This document shows, in pieces, positions 1-6,890 of a DNA stretch of 13,868 bases. Positions within the stretch are counted from its first letter, which is position 1; every line of letters begins with the position of its first letter. This DNA comes from SIG480 sp045539475. Lineage in GTDB: Bacteria > Bacillota > Clostridia > Oscillospirales > JAAYXM01. The DNA lies in contig JAZQFJ010000022.1 in the NCBI GenBank assembly GCA_045539475.1, positions 1 through 13,868 on the forward strand, read 5' to 3'. Under the pieces are notes generated by a model. That model was not told the DNA's origin. It saw only the letters and a list, made by a program, of their open reading frames with translations, and searched no databases. Made by a program: the position numbers and the translations under genes.

Positions 1-1
1 T

Positions 2-1066
2 TACGGATACAAGAAGGATCCGCACTTAAAAGGACACCTGATTATTGATGAAGAGGCGGCAACGGTCGTGAAAGATGTTTTTCTGCTGTTTACACAGGGG
101 TATGGAAAAAGTGCAATTGCGCGTATCCTGAATGACAGAGGCATACCTAATCCGACTGAGTATAAAAGACAAAAGGGGCTGAGGTATAAGGCACCGGAAA
201 GAAAAAACAGTACGTTGTGGCGATACTCTGCAATAGCATCTATGCTTGAAAATGAGATTTACATAGGGAACATGGTTCAGGGGAAATACGGAAGTGTTTC
301 ATATAAAACGAAACAGAACAAGCCGCGTCCGAAGGAAGAATGGTTCCGCGTTGAGGGAACGCATGAACCTATCATAGAGCGGGAGCTTTGGGACAGGGTA
401 CAGGAGATTCTTAAAGAAAAAAGTAAACCCTTCGGCGGAGGCAAGGTCGGAATTTTTGCGGGTAAGGTGAGGTGCGCCGGATGCGGATATGTGATGAGGT
501 CAAGCAAAAATCGTGACAGACATTATCTGAAATGTGCAAGTAAAGCTATTGCCAGAGATTCATGTGAGGGCGCTTTCGTATCTGTTGCTTTGCTTGAAGA
601 AGTTGTTCTTTCGGAATTGCGCAGACTGTCAGAACTTTATCTGAACCGTGATGAACTGAAAAACAGGATAGAAATTTACGATACGGAGCAGGCGCAAATT
701 GATAAATTGGAAAGCGAAGTGCTAAGGCAAAAAAAGAAAGTGGAAGAGTATTCCAAAGCTTTAAGTGACCTGTATATGGATAAAGCCAAAGGCGTCATTA
801 CAACAGAGGATTTTATAATGATTTCGAAGAATCTTTCTCAGGAAAAAGTACTATCGGAGGAGCTTTTGCGAAAAAATCTTGAAAGAATAGAGAAGCTTCG
901 CACAGGAATTCGCGAGGAAGATGCAAGGGCAGAATTGGTCAAAAGATATACGAATATTGAGCACCTTACGCGAGGTATGGTGGAAATCCTGATTGATTAC
1001 ATAATTGTAGGCAGACGACGGAAAGGCGAAAAATACCCTCCGATTGAAATTCATTGGAATTTCTGA
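2..1066 (+). CDS. Large serine recombinase, C-terminal part (5' end outside window)
   Basis: The reading frame is open from the first bases of the window, so the gene is cut at its 5' end and the N-terminal catalytic serine domain is not visible. The 354 visible residues begin with the YGYKKDP...IIDEEAATVVKDVF region and the GYGKSAIARILNDRGIP stretch, typical of the Recombinase domain of site-specific integrases. A zinc beta-ribbon follows at about visible residues 158-188, with cysteines in a CxxC...C...C arrangement. A charged helical stretch at about 205-290 should form the coiled coil seen in this family. Such enzymes integrate and excise conjugative or phage-like elements at att sites. 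A GTG at position 68 lies inside conserved sequence and is not the true start. It is convergent with the AraC gene on its right, with about 100 bases between them. Whether the metabolic modules are cargo of this element cannot be decided here. Confidence 0.93.
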   Translation, partial: YGYKKDPHLKGHLIIDEEAATVVKDVFLLFTQGYGKSAIARILNDRGIPNPTEYKRQKGLRYKAPERKNSTLWRYSAIASMLENEIYIGNMVQGKYGSVSYKTKQNKPRPKEEWFRVEGTHEPIIERELWDRVQEILKEKSKPFGGGKVGIFAGKVRCAGCGYVMRSSKNRDRHYLKCASKAIARDSCEGAFVSVALLEEVVLSELRRLSELYLNRDELKNRIEIYDTEQAQIDKLESEVLRQKKKVEEYSKALSDLYMDKAKGVITTEDFIMISKNLSQEKVLSEELLRKNLERIEKLRTGIREEDARAELVKRYTNIEHLTRGMVEILIDYIIVGRRRKGEKYPPIEIHWNF

Positions 1067-1169
1067 AAGAAGAGCGGTCATCCGATTAGAGTTGGGGATA
1101 CAATGCTGAATAATAAACCCGGAAATTATTGCAAATCTAAATTGATTTGTCGCTCTGAGATGCTTGTTT

Positions 1170-1940
1170 TCAGATATTCTTTTTATATTGGCTGGGAGAA
1201 ATTCCGGCTTGTTTTTTAAAATCTCTTGAAAAATCATATATATTTGCATATCCGAGCGAAACAGCGATCGCAGAGATGCTTGCGAAATCAGAAGCAAGCA
1301 TCTCTTTTGCTTTGCCGATTCTTAGTTTATGAATATAGTCTATGGGAGATGTTGCATAGATTTCGGTAAAAAGTTTTCGGAAATATACGGTTGAGAGTCC
1401 GCAAAGGGAGGCGAGAAAATCATTTGTGATTTTTTGTGCATAGTTTTTTGCGATATAGTCAATTGCTGGCTGGATTTTTGAGGCTTTTGAGGTAGGAACA
1501 TAGCTCGCCGCACGTTCCGCGGAAAGGGATAAAATAATATCGTATAGACATCGCAGGCTCTCTTGCAGATACATAGGCAAGCGAAGCGTTATTCTGTATT
1601 CTGTTTCGCGGAATTTGCGCAGAATTTTTTCGGCATCACTTGCGCGGAATGAATAAATTTCTTTTTCATCTCTATTACATTCAAAGTCAATAATTGTACA
1701 GTGCCCGGCCTTAGTGCACGTCCATTCATAATCTGAGCCGCGCGGAAGCAGGATTATCTCATTTGCATTGGATATTATCCTGCTGCCGCCGCAGGTATAT
1801 TCCGTCTCGCCCTCATACTTTAACGAAAGTGCCCATACCGGGCGGTTGTGTCTCTTTGCTTTCGCACCTTTATCTGTGTATATTGTTGTTGCAGAAACTA
1901 TGTTTGTTATAATCAAATCGGATAAAATATTGCTTTCCAT
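1170..1940 (-). CDS. AraC-family transcriptional regulator, module A
   Basis: This 256-residue protein has an N-terminal cupin-like sensing region (about 25-95, with LPRGSDY and an IDFEC motif) and a C-terminal double helix-turn-helix domain (about 157-256). The end of that domain carries the AraC signature LGYANIYDFSRDFKKQAGISPSQYKK. A GTG nine bases upstream could also initiate, but it is part of the GAGGTG ribosome binding site, so the ATG at 1940 is preferred. The gene diverges from the six-gene operon starting at 2081, which makes it the obvious local regulator, presumably a ligand-responsive activator of that operon. The N-terminal half resembles the module C regulator (similar G.I.Y..G, ILP..S.Y and G..C/FP.I.F.C patterns) more than the module B one. 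The ligand is unknown. A perfect 12-bp inverted repeat lies inside its 3' coding part. Confidence 0.93.
   Translation of the reverse strand: MESNILSDLIITNIVSATTIYTDKGAKAKRHNRPVWALSLKYEGETEYTCGGSRIISNANEIILLPRGSDYEWTCTKAGHCTIIDFECNRDEKEIYSFRASDAEKILRKFRETEYRITLRLPMYLQESLRCLYDIILSLSAERAASYVPTSKASKIQPAIDYIAKNYAQKITNDFLASLCGLSTVYFRKLFTEIYATSPIDYIHKLRIGKAKEMLASDFASISAIAVSLGYANIYDFSRDFKKQAGISPSQYKKNI
1272..1305. repeat. Perfect 12-bp inverted repeat inside the AraC gene
   Basis: AGAGATGCTTGC at 1272-1283 and its exact reverse complement at 1294-1305 are separated by 10 bases, and TTT follows on the plus strand. A further copy of the core GAGATGCTTG lies at 1157-1166, just beyond the stop codon of the regulator gene. 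On the plus strand the hairpin could weaken readthrough from the convergent recombinase gene, although the T-tract is short. It also encodes an in-frame stretch of the HTH domain, so the symmetry may be accidental. Confidence 0.6.
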
Positions 1941-1963
1941 TTTTCTCACCTCGGATTATAAAA

Positions 1964-1992
1964 ATTATAACACATCTGAGGTTTAAAATCCA
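1964..1992 (-). promoter_or_regulatory. Candidate promoter of the module A regulator
   Basis: On the minus strand a consensus TATAAT (-10) lies at 1969-1964, about 24 bases upstream of the ATG at 1940. A 17-bp spacer would place the -35 at 1992-1987, which reads TGGATT, a poor match. Either the gene is weakly expressed or it depends on an activator. The tandem operator-like sites at 2000-2034 lie directly upstream. Confidence 0.4.
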
Positions 1993-1999
1993 TATTAAA

Positions 2000-2034
2000 T
2001 ATCAAATCTGATAAAAATATCATATGTGATATTT
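2000..2034. promoter_or_regulatory. Tandem operator-like inverted repeats TATCA-N4-TGATA
   Basis: Two 14-bp dyads, TATCAAATCTGATA at 2000-2013 and TATCATATGTGATA at 2018-2031, are 12/14 identical and 18 bp apart. The second extends to 8-bp perfect arms (AAATATCA / TGATATTT, 2015-2034). They sit between the divergent regulator and the DHQase-like gene, and the second touches the candidate -35 of the rightward promoter. This is where an AraC-type activator would bind. A third copy with 12/14 matches lies at 1911-1924 inside the regulator's 5' coding region. Confidence 0.5.
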
Positions 2035-2060
2035 ACTTATGCGACTCGAAATGATATATA
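2032..2060 (+). promoter_or_regulatory. Candidate promoter of the module A operon
   Basis: TTTACT at 2032-2037, a 17-bp spacer and TATATA at 2055-2060 precede the DHQase-like gene. The region is so AT-rich that the -10 could be shifted by a few bases (TATATT at 2057 and TATTAT at 2059 are alternatives). The GAGGTG ribosome binding site follows at 2067-2072, eight bases before the ATG. The imperfect -35 next to the operator-like dyads fits an activator-dependent promoter. Confidence 0.35.
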
Positions 2061-2080
2061 TTATATGAGGTGAAAACACT

Positions 2081-2899
2081 ATGGACAAAGTACTTTCAAA
2101 GCTTCCTTCTCCTGCGCTTGCGGGTGTTGTAAAGGAAAAGACAAAAGATGCTGCTATTGCGGAAATAAAAAACTGTATGTATGACGGAGCGGATATGATA
2201 GACCTTCATTTGTCATGTCTTGAGGACATCACCGACGACAGCTTGAAGGGCATTTTTGCATCAAGCCGGCTTCCGGTGCTTGCACTTAATTATAACACTA
2301 CATACAACAGACAGGATGCGCAGTATTCTGAGAATGAGCGCGCAGAGCTCTTTTTAAAGGCGGTTGAGTGCGGCGCTGCGGGAGTTGATATGCAGGGTTA
2401 TACTTTCCACTGTCCGTCGAAGGATGATTTCTGCGGCGAGGATAAATTTTCGTTTACAAAGGGAAAACCGAAAGAGGTTGTAACCGACGAGAAAATTATC
2501 TCAAGGCAGAGTGAGTTTATTGAGAGAATACATTTGAAAGGAGGAGAGGTGTTGCTGTCCTGCCATCCGGGAATACCCATGACGGCAGAGCAGGTTGTTG
2601 ACCTTGCACTGTTCCTGGAAAAGAGAGCCCCTGATATAATAAAAATTGTCACAGTTGCGAAAAATGAGGACGATTTACTCGAAAGCTTTAAGGCGATGGT
2701 GATGCTGAAAAGAGAGGTAAAAACAAAGGTCAGCTACCACGCGGCAGGTGTTCCCGGCTCTCTCTCAAGAATAATAAACCCCGTACTCGGCGGACATATA
2801 GTATTTTGCGTTGACCGATTCAGCGAGTCAAGCACAATGGAGCAACTTGATCTCAAAACGGTAAGGACGATTATCGAAAATATGAAAAAAGTTATGTGA
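2081..2899 (+). CDS. Divergent type I 3-dehydroquinate dehydratase-like lyase (module A)
   Basis: This 272-residue protein has the layout of the class I DHQase / aldolase-type TIM barrel. Catalytic-type His162 (SCHPG), Schiff-base Lys188 (DIIKIVTVAK), Arg230 (GSLSRI) and Gln255 (SSTMEQL) are spaced almost as His143, Lys170, Arg213 and Gln236 are in the Salmonella enzyme. The position of Glu86, partner of the catalytic His, is Gln105 here (57 residues before the His in both). The early Glu/Arg/Asp substrate-binding cluster reads Asp41, His43, Ser45. A Lys-based beta-elimination or retro-aldol-type reaction on a keto compound is therefore plausible, but shikimate-pathway function is doubtful. 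No other aro genes are nearby. It is the first gene of a catabolic-looking operon and has a second copy at 12714-13463. It would probably be auto-annotated as aroD; I leave the symbol blank. Confidence 0.82.
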   Translation: MDKVLSKLPSPALAGVVKEKTKDAAIAEIKNCMYDGADMIDLHLSCLEDITDDSLKGIFASSRLPVLALNYNTTYNRQDAQYSENERAELFLKAVECGAAGVDMQGYTFHCPSKDDFCGEDKFSFTKGKPKEVVTDEKIISRQSEFIERIHLKGGEVLLSCHPGIPMTAEQVVDLALFLEKRAPDIIKIVTVAKNEDDLLESFKAMVMLKREVKTKVSYHAAGVPGSLSRIINPVLGGHIVFCVDRFSESSTMEQLDLKTVRTIIENMKKVM

Positions 2900-2907
2900 G
2901 GTGCAAA

Positions 2908-2943
2908 ATGTTAAACAAACAGATATTTTTTACAGCTGCTTAA
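2908..2943 (+). other. Possible 11-codon mini-ORF in the intergenic gap
   Basis: GAGGTG at 2898-2903, overlapping the stop codon of the upstream gene, is followed after four bases by ATG and an 11-codon frame (MLNKQIFFTAA) ending in TAA at 2941-2943. It overlaps the hairpin at 2932-2956. It could be a leader-type peptide or the remnant of a deleted gene. Coding is unproven, and the very short spacer weakens the case. Confidence 0.2.
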
Positions 2944-2956
2944 AAAGCAGAGCTGT
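2932..2956 (+). other. Intra-operon RNA hairpin, not followed by a T-tract
   Basis: ACAGCTGCTT pairs with AAGCAGAGCTGT across an AAA loop, giving a 10-bp stem with a two-base bulge. It lies in the 109-base gap between the DHQase-like and Gfo/Idh genes, by far the longest gap in the operon. Without a T-tract it is not an intrinsic terminator. It may be an mRNA processing or stability element that adjusts expression of the first gene relative to the rest. Confidence 0.4.
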
Positions 2957-3008
2957 GTGATGATAAGAACTTCCCGATTGGGACGGTGTTTGATTGGAGA
3001 GATATATA

Positions 3009-4037
3009 ATGAAGAAAATAAAAATAGGGCAAATCGGCATAGGGCATAACCACGGTGAGGCGAAGATGCTTGCAGCGCGGAAATTCCCCGAGCTTTTTGA
3101 GATTGTGGGATATGCCGAGGAGGAAGAACACTGGATAAAACACCGTGCAAACCTTGAGGGTTACCGCGACCTTACGAGAATGAGTGTCCAAGAGCTTCTT
3201 TCAAGCTGTGATGCGGTGCTCGTGGAAAGCGATGTATGGAACCTTACAAAATATGCAAAAATGTGTGTTGACAGAGGACTTCATATACATATGGATAAGC
3301 CTGCGAGCGGCTCGCTTTCGGATTTTAAAGCGGTGCTTGACACGGCAAAGGAGAAAAAACTCACGGTGCAGATGGGGTATATGTACCGCTACAACCCCGC
3401 AGTCAGAAAAACATTTGAGCTTATAGAGGACGGAAGTCTCGGCGAGATTTATTCGATAAATGCCGAGATGAGTACGTATCACCCGGTGGGATATAAAAAA
3501 TGGCTCACGGGATTTCGCGGCGGAATTATGTATATCCTCGGAAGTCACCTGCTCGACCTTATTATATATATGCTCGGTCGTCCGAAGCGGATAGTTCCTT
3601 TCTTAAAGCATACAGGGCTTGATGGAGTTGATTTTGAGGATAATAACCTCGTTGTTCTCGAATATGAAAAGGCGCTTGCGAGAATTTACGTGTCAAGCGT
3701 CGAGGTCAACGGCTACGGGCACCGTCAGCTCATGGTATCGGGAAGCCGAGGTACGGTAAACATTCTGCCGATAGAGAACCCGTGTGTTATGACGTATTCC
3801 GACACGGAAATTGCGGAGACATATAAGGATAAAAAGGTTTTTGCGGATGTTGAGGATTTGGCGCCTGACTGCCGCTATGACGATATGATGCGCGATTTTT
3901 ATTCCTACTGTGTGGGTGAAAAGGAAAACCCGTTTACGTATGAGCATGATTATCTTGTTCAGGAAGTCTTATATGAGATATGCGGTGAATGGGAAGACCG
4001 ACCGCACGACGTTGATTCATTAAAGGATAAATATTGA
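3009..4037 (+). CDS. Gfo/Idh/MocA-family oxidoreductase (module A)
   Basis: This is a 342-residue NAD(P)-dependent oxidoreductase. The Rossmann start is at 4-16 (IKIGQIGIGHNHG), and the conserved DKP has Lys97, the same number as the catalytic Lys of Bacillus inositol dehydrogenase. GYMYRYNPA is at 123-131 and the GSHLLD motif contains His180. Family members oxidise or reduce hydroxyls of sugars, inositols and related polyols, often at C-3 of a pyranose. The usual catalytic Asp four residues before the His is Ile176 here. The start is ATG 3009 with GGAGA eight bases upstream; a TTG at 2994 overlaps that site and is rejected. The stop lies one base before the amidohydrolase start, so the two are probably translationally coupled. 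A paralogue with the same DKP, GYMYRYNPA and missing Asp occurs at 10024-11046. The substrate is unknown. Confidence 0.93.
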   Translation: MKKIKIGQIGIGHNHGEAKMLAARKFPELFEIVGYAEEEEHWIKHRANLEGYRDLTRMSVQELLSSCDAVLVESDVWNLTKYAKMCVDRGLHIHMDKPASGSLSDFKAVLDTAKEKKLTVQMGYMYRYNPAVRKTFELIEDGSLGEIYSINAEMSTYHPVGYKKWLTGFRGGIMYILGSHLLDLIIYMLGRPKRIVPFLKHTGLDGVDFEDNNLVVLEYEKALARIYVSSVEVNGYGHRQLMVSGSRGTVNILPIENPCVMTYSDTEIAETYKDKKVFADVEDLAPDCRYDDMMRDFYSYCVGEKENPFTYEHDYLVQEVLYEICGEWEDRPHDVDSLKDKY

Positions 4038-4038
4038 T

Positions 4039-5103
4039 ATGGGAAGAATACTCATCAAGAACGGGAAAATTTGGAATGGAGAACACTTTTCCTCCGCGGA
4101 TATTCTGACCGATGGAGATAATATAAGCAAAATAGAACGCAATATTGTTGAAAACGCAGATTATGTATTTGATGCAAGCGGCAAAATAGTATCGGCAGGA
4201 CTTGTGGACGGTCACGTTCATATGAGGGGAGTAAATGAGAAATTCGGAATTCATGCAGAAATGAGCAGTATTCCTTTTGGCGTAACAGCTGCTGTCGATG
4301 CATGTGGGGCTTATGGAGATAAAGCCTTGCTTGACTCTTTTTTACTCAAAAATCTTATATTTGTACCTGTAGAGTTTCGTAACAATAAAGCCTGCTTTGA
4401 AGCTGCTGAAAAAATGCTTGAGAAATACGGGGAAAAGGCTGTCGGAATAAAGGCTTATTTCGATACGCAGGTATCCGATGTAAAAGACATTAAGCCGCTT
4501 TGCGAAGCTATAGAGTATGCGAAAAAAAACAAGCTTATCGTCATGGTGCATTCTTCAAACTCTCCGGTTTCCATGCCGGAGCTTTTAGGAGCATTAAGAA
4601 AAGGTGATATATTAACCCACGCATACCACGGCGGAAAAAATAATGTATCCAAAGATAACTATGCATGCATTAAAGAGGCAAAAAGGCGCGGCGTCATAAT
4701 TGATGCCGGACTTGCAGGTCATATCCACACCGATTTTAGGGTATTCAAAACTGCGATAGAGTGTGATGCCCTTCCTGATATCATCAGCACGGATATCACT
4801 AAATTCAGTGCATATAAAAGAGGCGGCAGATACGGCATGACAATGTGTATGAGCATTGCAAAAACGCTTGGTATGCGTGATGCGGATATATTCAGATGTG
4901 TTACGTCGTCTCCGGCAAAAGCTTTCGGCAAGGAAAATGAATGGGGATATCTGAAGCGCGGCAGATGTGCAGATATTTCTGTGTTTGAATATGCGGATGA
5001 AGGGTTTGATTTAACAGACCGTACAGGGAACAAATTGAAATCCGATATGGGATACAGATGTGTTCTCACTATATCCGACGGAGAAGTAGTCTATAGACGA
5101 TAA
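4039..5103 (+). CDS. Cyclic amidohydrolase / deacetylase-type metallohydrolase
   Basis: This 354-residue protein belongs to the dihydroorotase-like amidohydrolase superfamily. Visible metal-site motifs, in order, are HVHMR at about 59-63, a Lys in GIKAY at about 138 (probable carbamylated bridging Lys), His in MVHSS at about 171, His in THAYHG at about 193-196, and Asp in ISTD at about 252. It ends with the usual beta-sandwich strand carrying GRCADISVF. Overall layout resembles the Atu3266/EF0837-type 'amidohydrolase/metallohydrolase' subgroup, members of which remove acetyl groups from small hydroxy or amino acids. Here it would hydrolyse an amide, ester or cyclic bond in the pathway substrate. 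It follows the Gfo/Idh gene after a single base and precedes the SDR by 32 bases. Superfamily assignment is secure; the substrate is not known. Confidence 0.88.
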   Translation: MGRILIKNGKIWNGEHFSSADILTDGDNISKIERNIVENADYVFDASGKIVSAGLVDGHVHMRGVNEKFGIHAEMSSIPFGVTAAVDACGAYGDKALLDSFLLKNLIFVPVEFRNNKACFEAAEKMLEKYGEKAVGIKAYFDTQVSDVKDIKPLCEAIEYAKKNKLIVMVHSSNSPVSMPELLGALRKGDILTHAYHGGKNNVSKDNYACIKEAKRRGVIIDAGLAGHIHTDFRVFKTAIECDALPDIISTDITKFSAYKRGGRYGMTMCMSIAKTLGMRDADIFRCVTSSPAKAFGKENEWGYLKRGRCADISVFEYADEGFDLTDRTGNKLKSDMGYRCVLTISDGEVVYRR

Positions 5104-5135
5104 ATGAAATTTAAACATTGAAAGGAGCAAATACA

Positions 5136-5900
5136 GTGAAGAAAACAGCGTTTATCACAGGTGGGGGAGGTTACATCGGCGGAGAGTGCGCCGCAACACT
5201 TGCCCGTGCAGGATTTAAAGTCGCGGTGTGCGATCTTAACGAAGAAGCGGTTGCGAGAACCGTTGCGAGCATAGAAGAAGCCGGCGGTGAGGCAAAGGGC
5301 TATATCGGTGATGTGACCGACTCAAAGAATGTTGAAGAGGTTATGAGAACTGCTGTAAGTGAGCTTGGTAAGCTCGGTGTTATGGTTCATGTTGCGGGCG
5401 GCAGTGCACGCATAGCGGGAAAAGATGTGAAATATGTTCCGCTTGTTGAACAGGAGGATTATGTAATTGACCGTGTGCTTCAGGTGAATCTCTATGGTGC
5501 GTTCTGGGCAAGCCGTGCGGCGGCACGTATTATGATTGAGCAGGGAGAGGGCGGAAAGATAATAAACTTTTCGTCCGCTGTGGGATTAAACGGCTTGGCT
5601 ACCTGCTGTGATTATGCGGCATCAAAGGGCGGAGTGATATCTCTTACGAAAGCGCTTGCAAAGGAGCTCGGTCAATATAAAATCAATGTAAACTCGGTTG
5701 CACCCGGAGTTGTTCAACGGCCGGGCGAGGATGGCGACCCGAAAAGAACGTTGGGAACTAACGTTTTGGGCGAGAAGTGCCTTGCATCGGATATTGCAAA
5801 TTTAGTAGAATTTTTAGCGTCGGATAAGGCGAGATTTATTACCGGACAGACTTATATCTGCGACGGCGGAAGATCATTATCAATGAAAGGAACAGACTAA
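5136..5900 (+). CDS. Short-chain dehydrogenase/reductase (module A)
   Basis: This is a 254-residue classical SDR. The cofactor motif TGGGGYIG is at 8-15, and Asp33 ends beta-2, which favours NAD(H). The active-site tetrad is Asn118, Ser147, Tyr160 and Lys164 (YAASK). The C-terminal FITGQTYICDGG is standard for the family. The usual NNAG reads HVAGG. It probably interconverts a ring hydroxyl and a ketone. The start chosen is GTG 5136, eight bases after AAAGGAG; an upstream in-frame TTG at 5118 precedes that ribosome binding site and is rejected. It is closely similar to the module B SDR over the substrate-side segment (PGVVQR...GTNVLGEKC against PGLVQR...ATNFLGKNC), which suggests related substrates. 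Confidence 0.93.
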   Translation: MKKTAFITGGGGYIGGECAATLARAGFKVAVCDLNEEAVARTVASIEEAGGEAKGYIGDVTDSKNVEEVMRTAVSELGKLGVMVHVAGGSARIAGKDVKYVPLVEQEDYVIDRVLQVNLYGAFWASRAAARIMIEQGEGGKIINFSSAVGLNGLATCCDYAASKGGVISLTKALAKELGQYKINVNSVAPGVVQRPGEDGDPKRTLGTNVLGEKCLASDIANLVEFLASDKARFITGQTYICDGGRSLSMKGTD

Positions 5901-5902
5901 TC

Positions 5903-6886
5903 ATGAAAGCAATGCTTGTTGAAAACGAAACTCTTGTTATGCGTGAGATTGAGAGACCGGAACCGAAAACCAGTGAAATTCTCATTGAAGTAAAGGCAAT
6001 CGGTATAAACCGTGCAGACCTTTTGCAACGCGGCGGTAAATATCCATCACCCAAGGGTTGGCCGGAGTGGCCGGGGCTCGAGGTTGCAGGTGTTGTTGCT
6101 GCAATGGGAAAAGAGGCAGAAGAAAAATCATCATTTAAAATCGGAGATAAAATCTGTGCGCTTCTCGGCGGAGGCGGATATGCAGAATACGTCTGCGCAC
6201 CTTACGGTATGGTTATGCCTATGCCGGAAAGACTTTCGTTTGAAGAGGCTTCTGTTCTTCCGGAAGCATATGCAACTTCATATCTGAACTTATTCTGGGA
6301 AGGACATCTGGAAGAGGGACAGACAGCATTTATTCCGGCAGGCGCGAGCGGTCTTGCGTCTGTGGCTATTCCCATGGCAAAGGCTTTCGGAGCAAGAGTT
6401 ATAACCTCCGTCCTTTCGGATGAAATTGCAGAAAAGATAAAGCATCTCGGTGCTGACATAATAATCACTTCTACAACCGAGGATGTTGCAGAAGTGCTCA
6501 AGCGTGAAGAAGAGCTCGGCAGACCGGTAAATATGGCTATGGACTGTCTTTCGGGGAAAACGCTCGGTGAAAGCCTTCCGTTTATGGCTGACGGCGGATA
6601 CTGGGTGGTTATCTCCACTCTTGCAGGAATTGAAACAAACGTTCTTTTGCGTCCGCTTCTTACAAAAAGCCTCCACCTTGTCGGCAGTATGCTGAGAAAA
6701 AGAACAAGCGAAGAAAAAGCACGTATTCTTTCCGAGCTTGTAGAGCGCGTATGGCCAAAGCTTGAAAGCGGAGAAATGAATCCGTCTATTTATAAAATTC
6801 TTCCCATGTCAGAGGCAAATGAAGCGCTTGACATTCTCGTCAGAGGCGAAAACGTCGGTAAAATCGTTTTGAAGGTAGGTAAATAA
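5903..6886 (+). CDS. Zinc-free quinone oxidoreductase / PIG3-type MDR enzyme
   Basis: This 327-residue medium-chain dehydrogenase/reductase shows the signature of the PIG3/zeta-crystallin branch, NRADLLQRGGKYPSP at about 34-48. The nucleotide-binding loop is AGASGLASVAI at about 146-156. It lacks the zinc-ligand cysteines of alcohol dehydrogenases. Relatives use NADPH to reduce quinones or the C=C bond of enones. In this operon that would fit reduction of an alpha,beta-unsaturated ketone formed by the DHQase-like lyase, which is inference. It starts two bases after the SDR stop, with AAAGGA about 11 bases upstream, and is followed by the transporter gene after four bases, so it is clearly within the operon. 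Confidence 0.92.
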   Translation: MKAMLVENETLVMREIERPEPKTSEILIEVKAIGINRADLLQRGGKYPSPKGWPEWPGLEVAGVVAAMGKEAEEKSSFKIGDKICALLGGGGYAEYVCAPYGMVMPMPERLSFEEASVLPEAYATSYLNLFWEGHLEEGQTAFIPAGASGLASVAIPMAKAFGARVITSVLSDEIAEKIKHLGADIIITSTTEDVAEVLKREEELGRPVNMAMDCLSGKTLGESLPFMADGGYWVVISTLAGIETNVLLRPLLTKSLHLVGSMLRKRTSEEKARILSELVERVWPKLESGEMNPSIYKILPMSEANEALDILVRGENVGKIVLKVGK

Positions 6887-6890
6887 TCCT

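Noticed and set aside
1132..1149. CAAATC-N6-GATTTG inverted repeat as terminator between the recombinase and regulator A
   Set aside because: It has only six AT-rich base pairs and no T-tract in either direction.
1067..1169. Attachment site core for the serine recombinase
   Set aside because: No dyad or duplicated core can be recognised in the gap, and only one side of the element is visible.
2081..2899. Calling the gene aroD of the shikimate pathway
   Set aside because: Catalytic Glu and substrate-binding residues are replaced, and the context is catabolic, with no other aromatic biosynthesis genes.
4561..4580. CTCCGG...CCGGAG hairpin in the amidohydrolase gene
   Set aside because: It is a six-base stem within conserved coding sequence, as expected by chance at this length.
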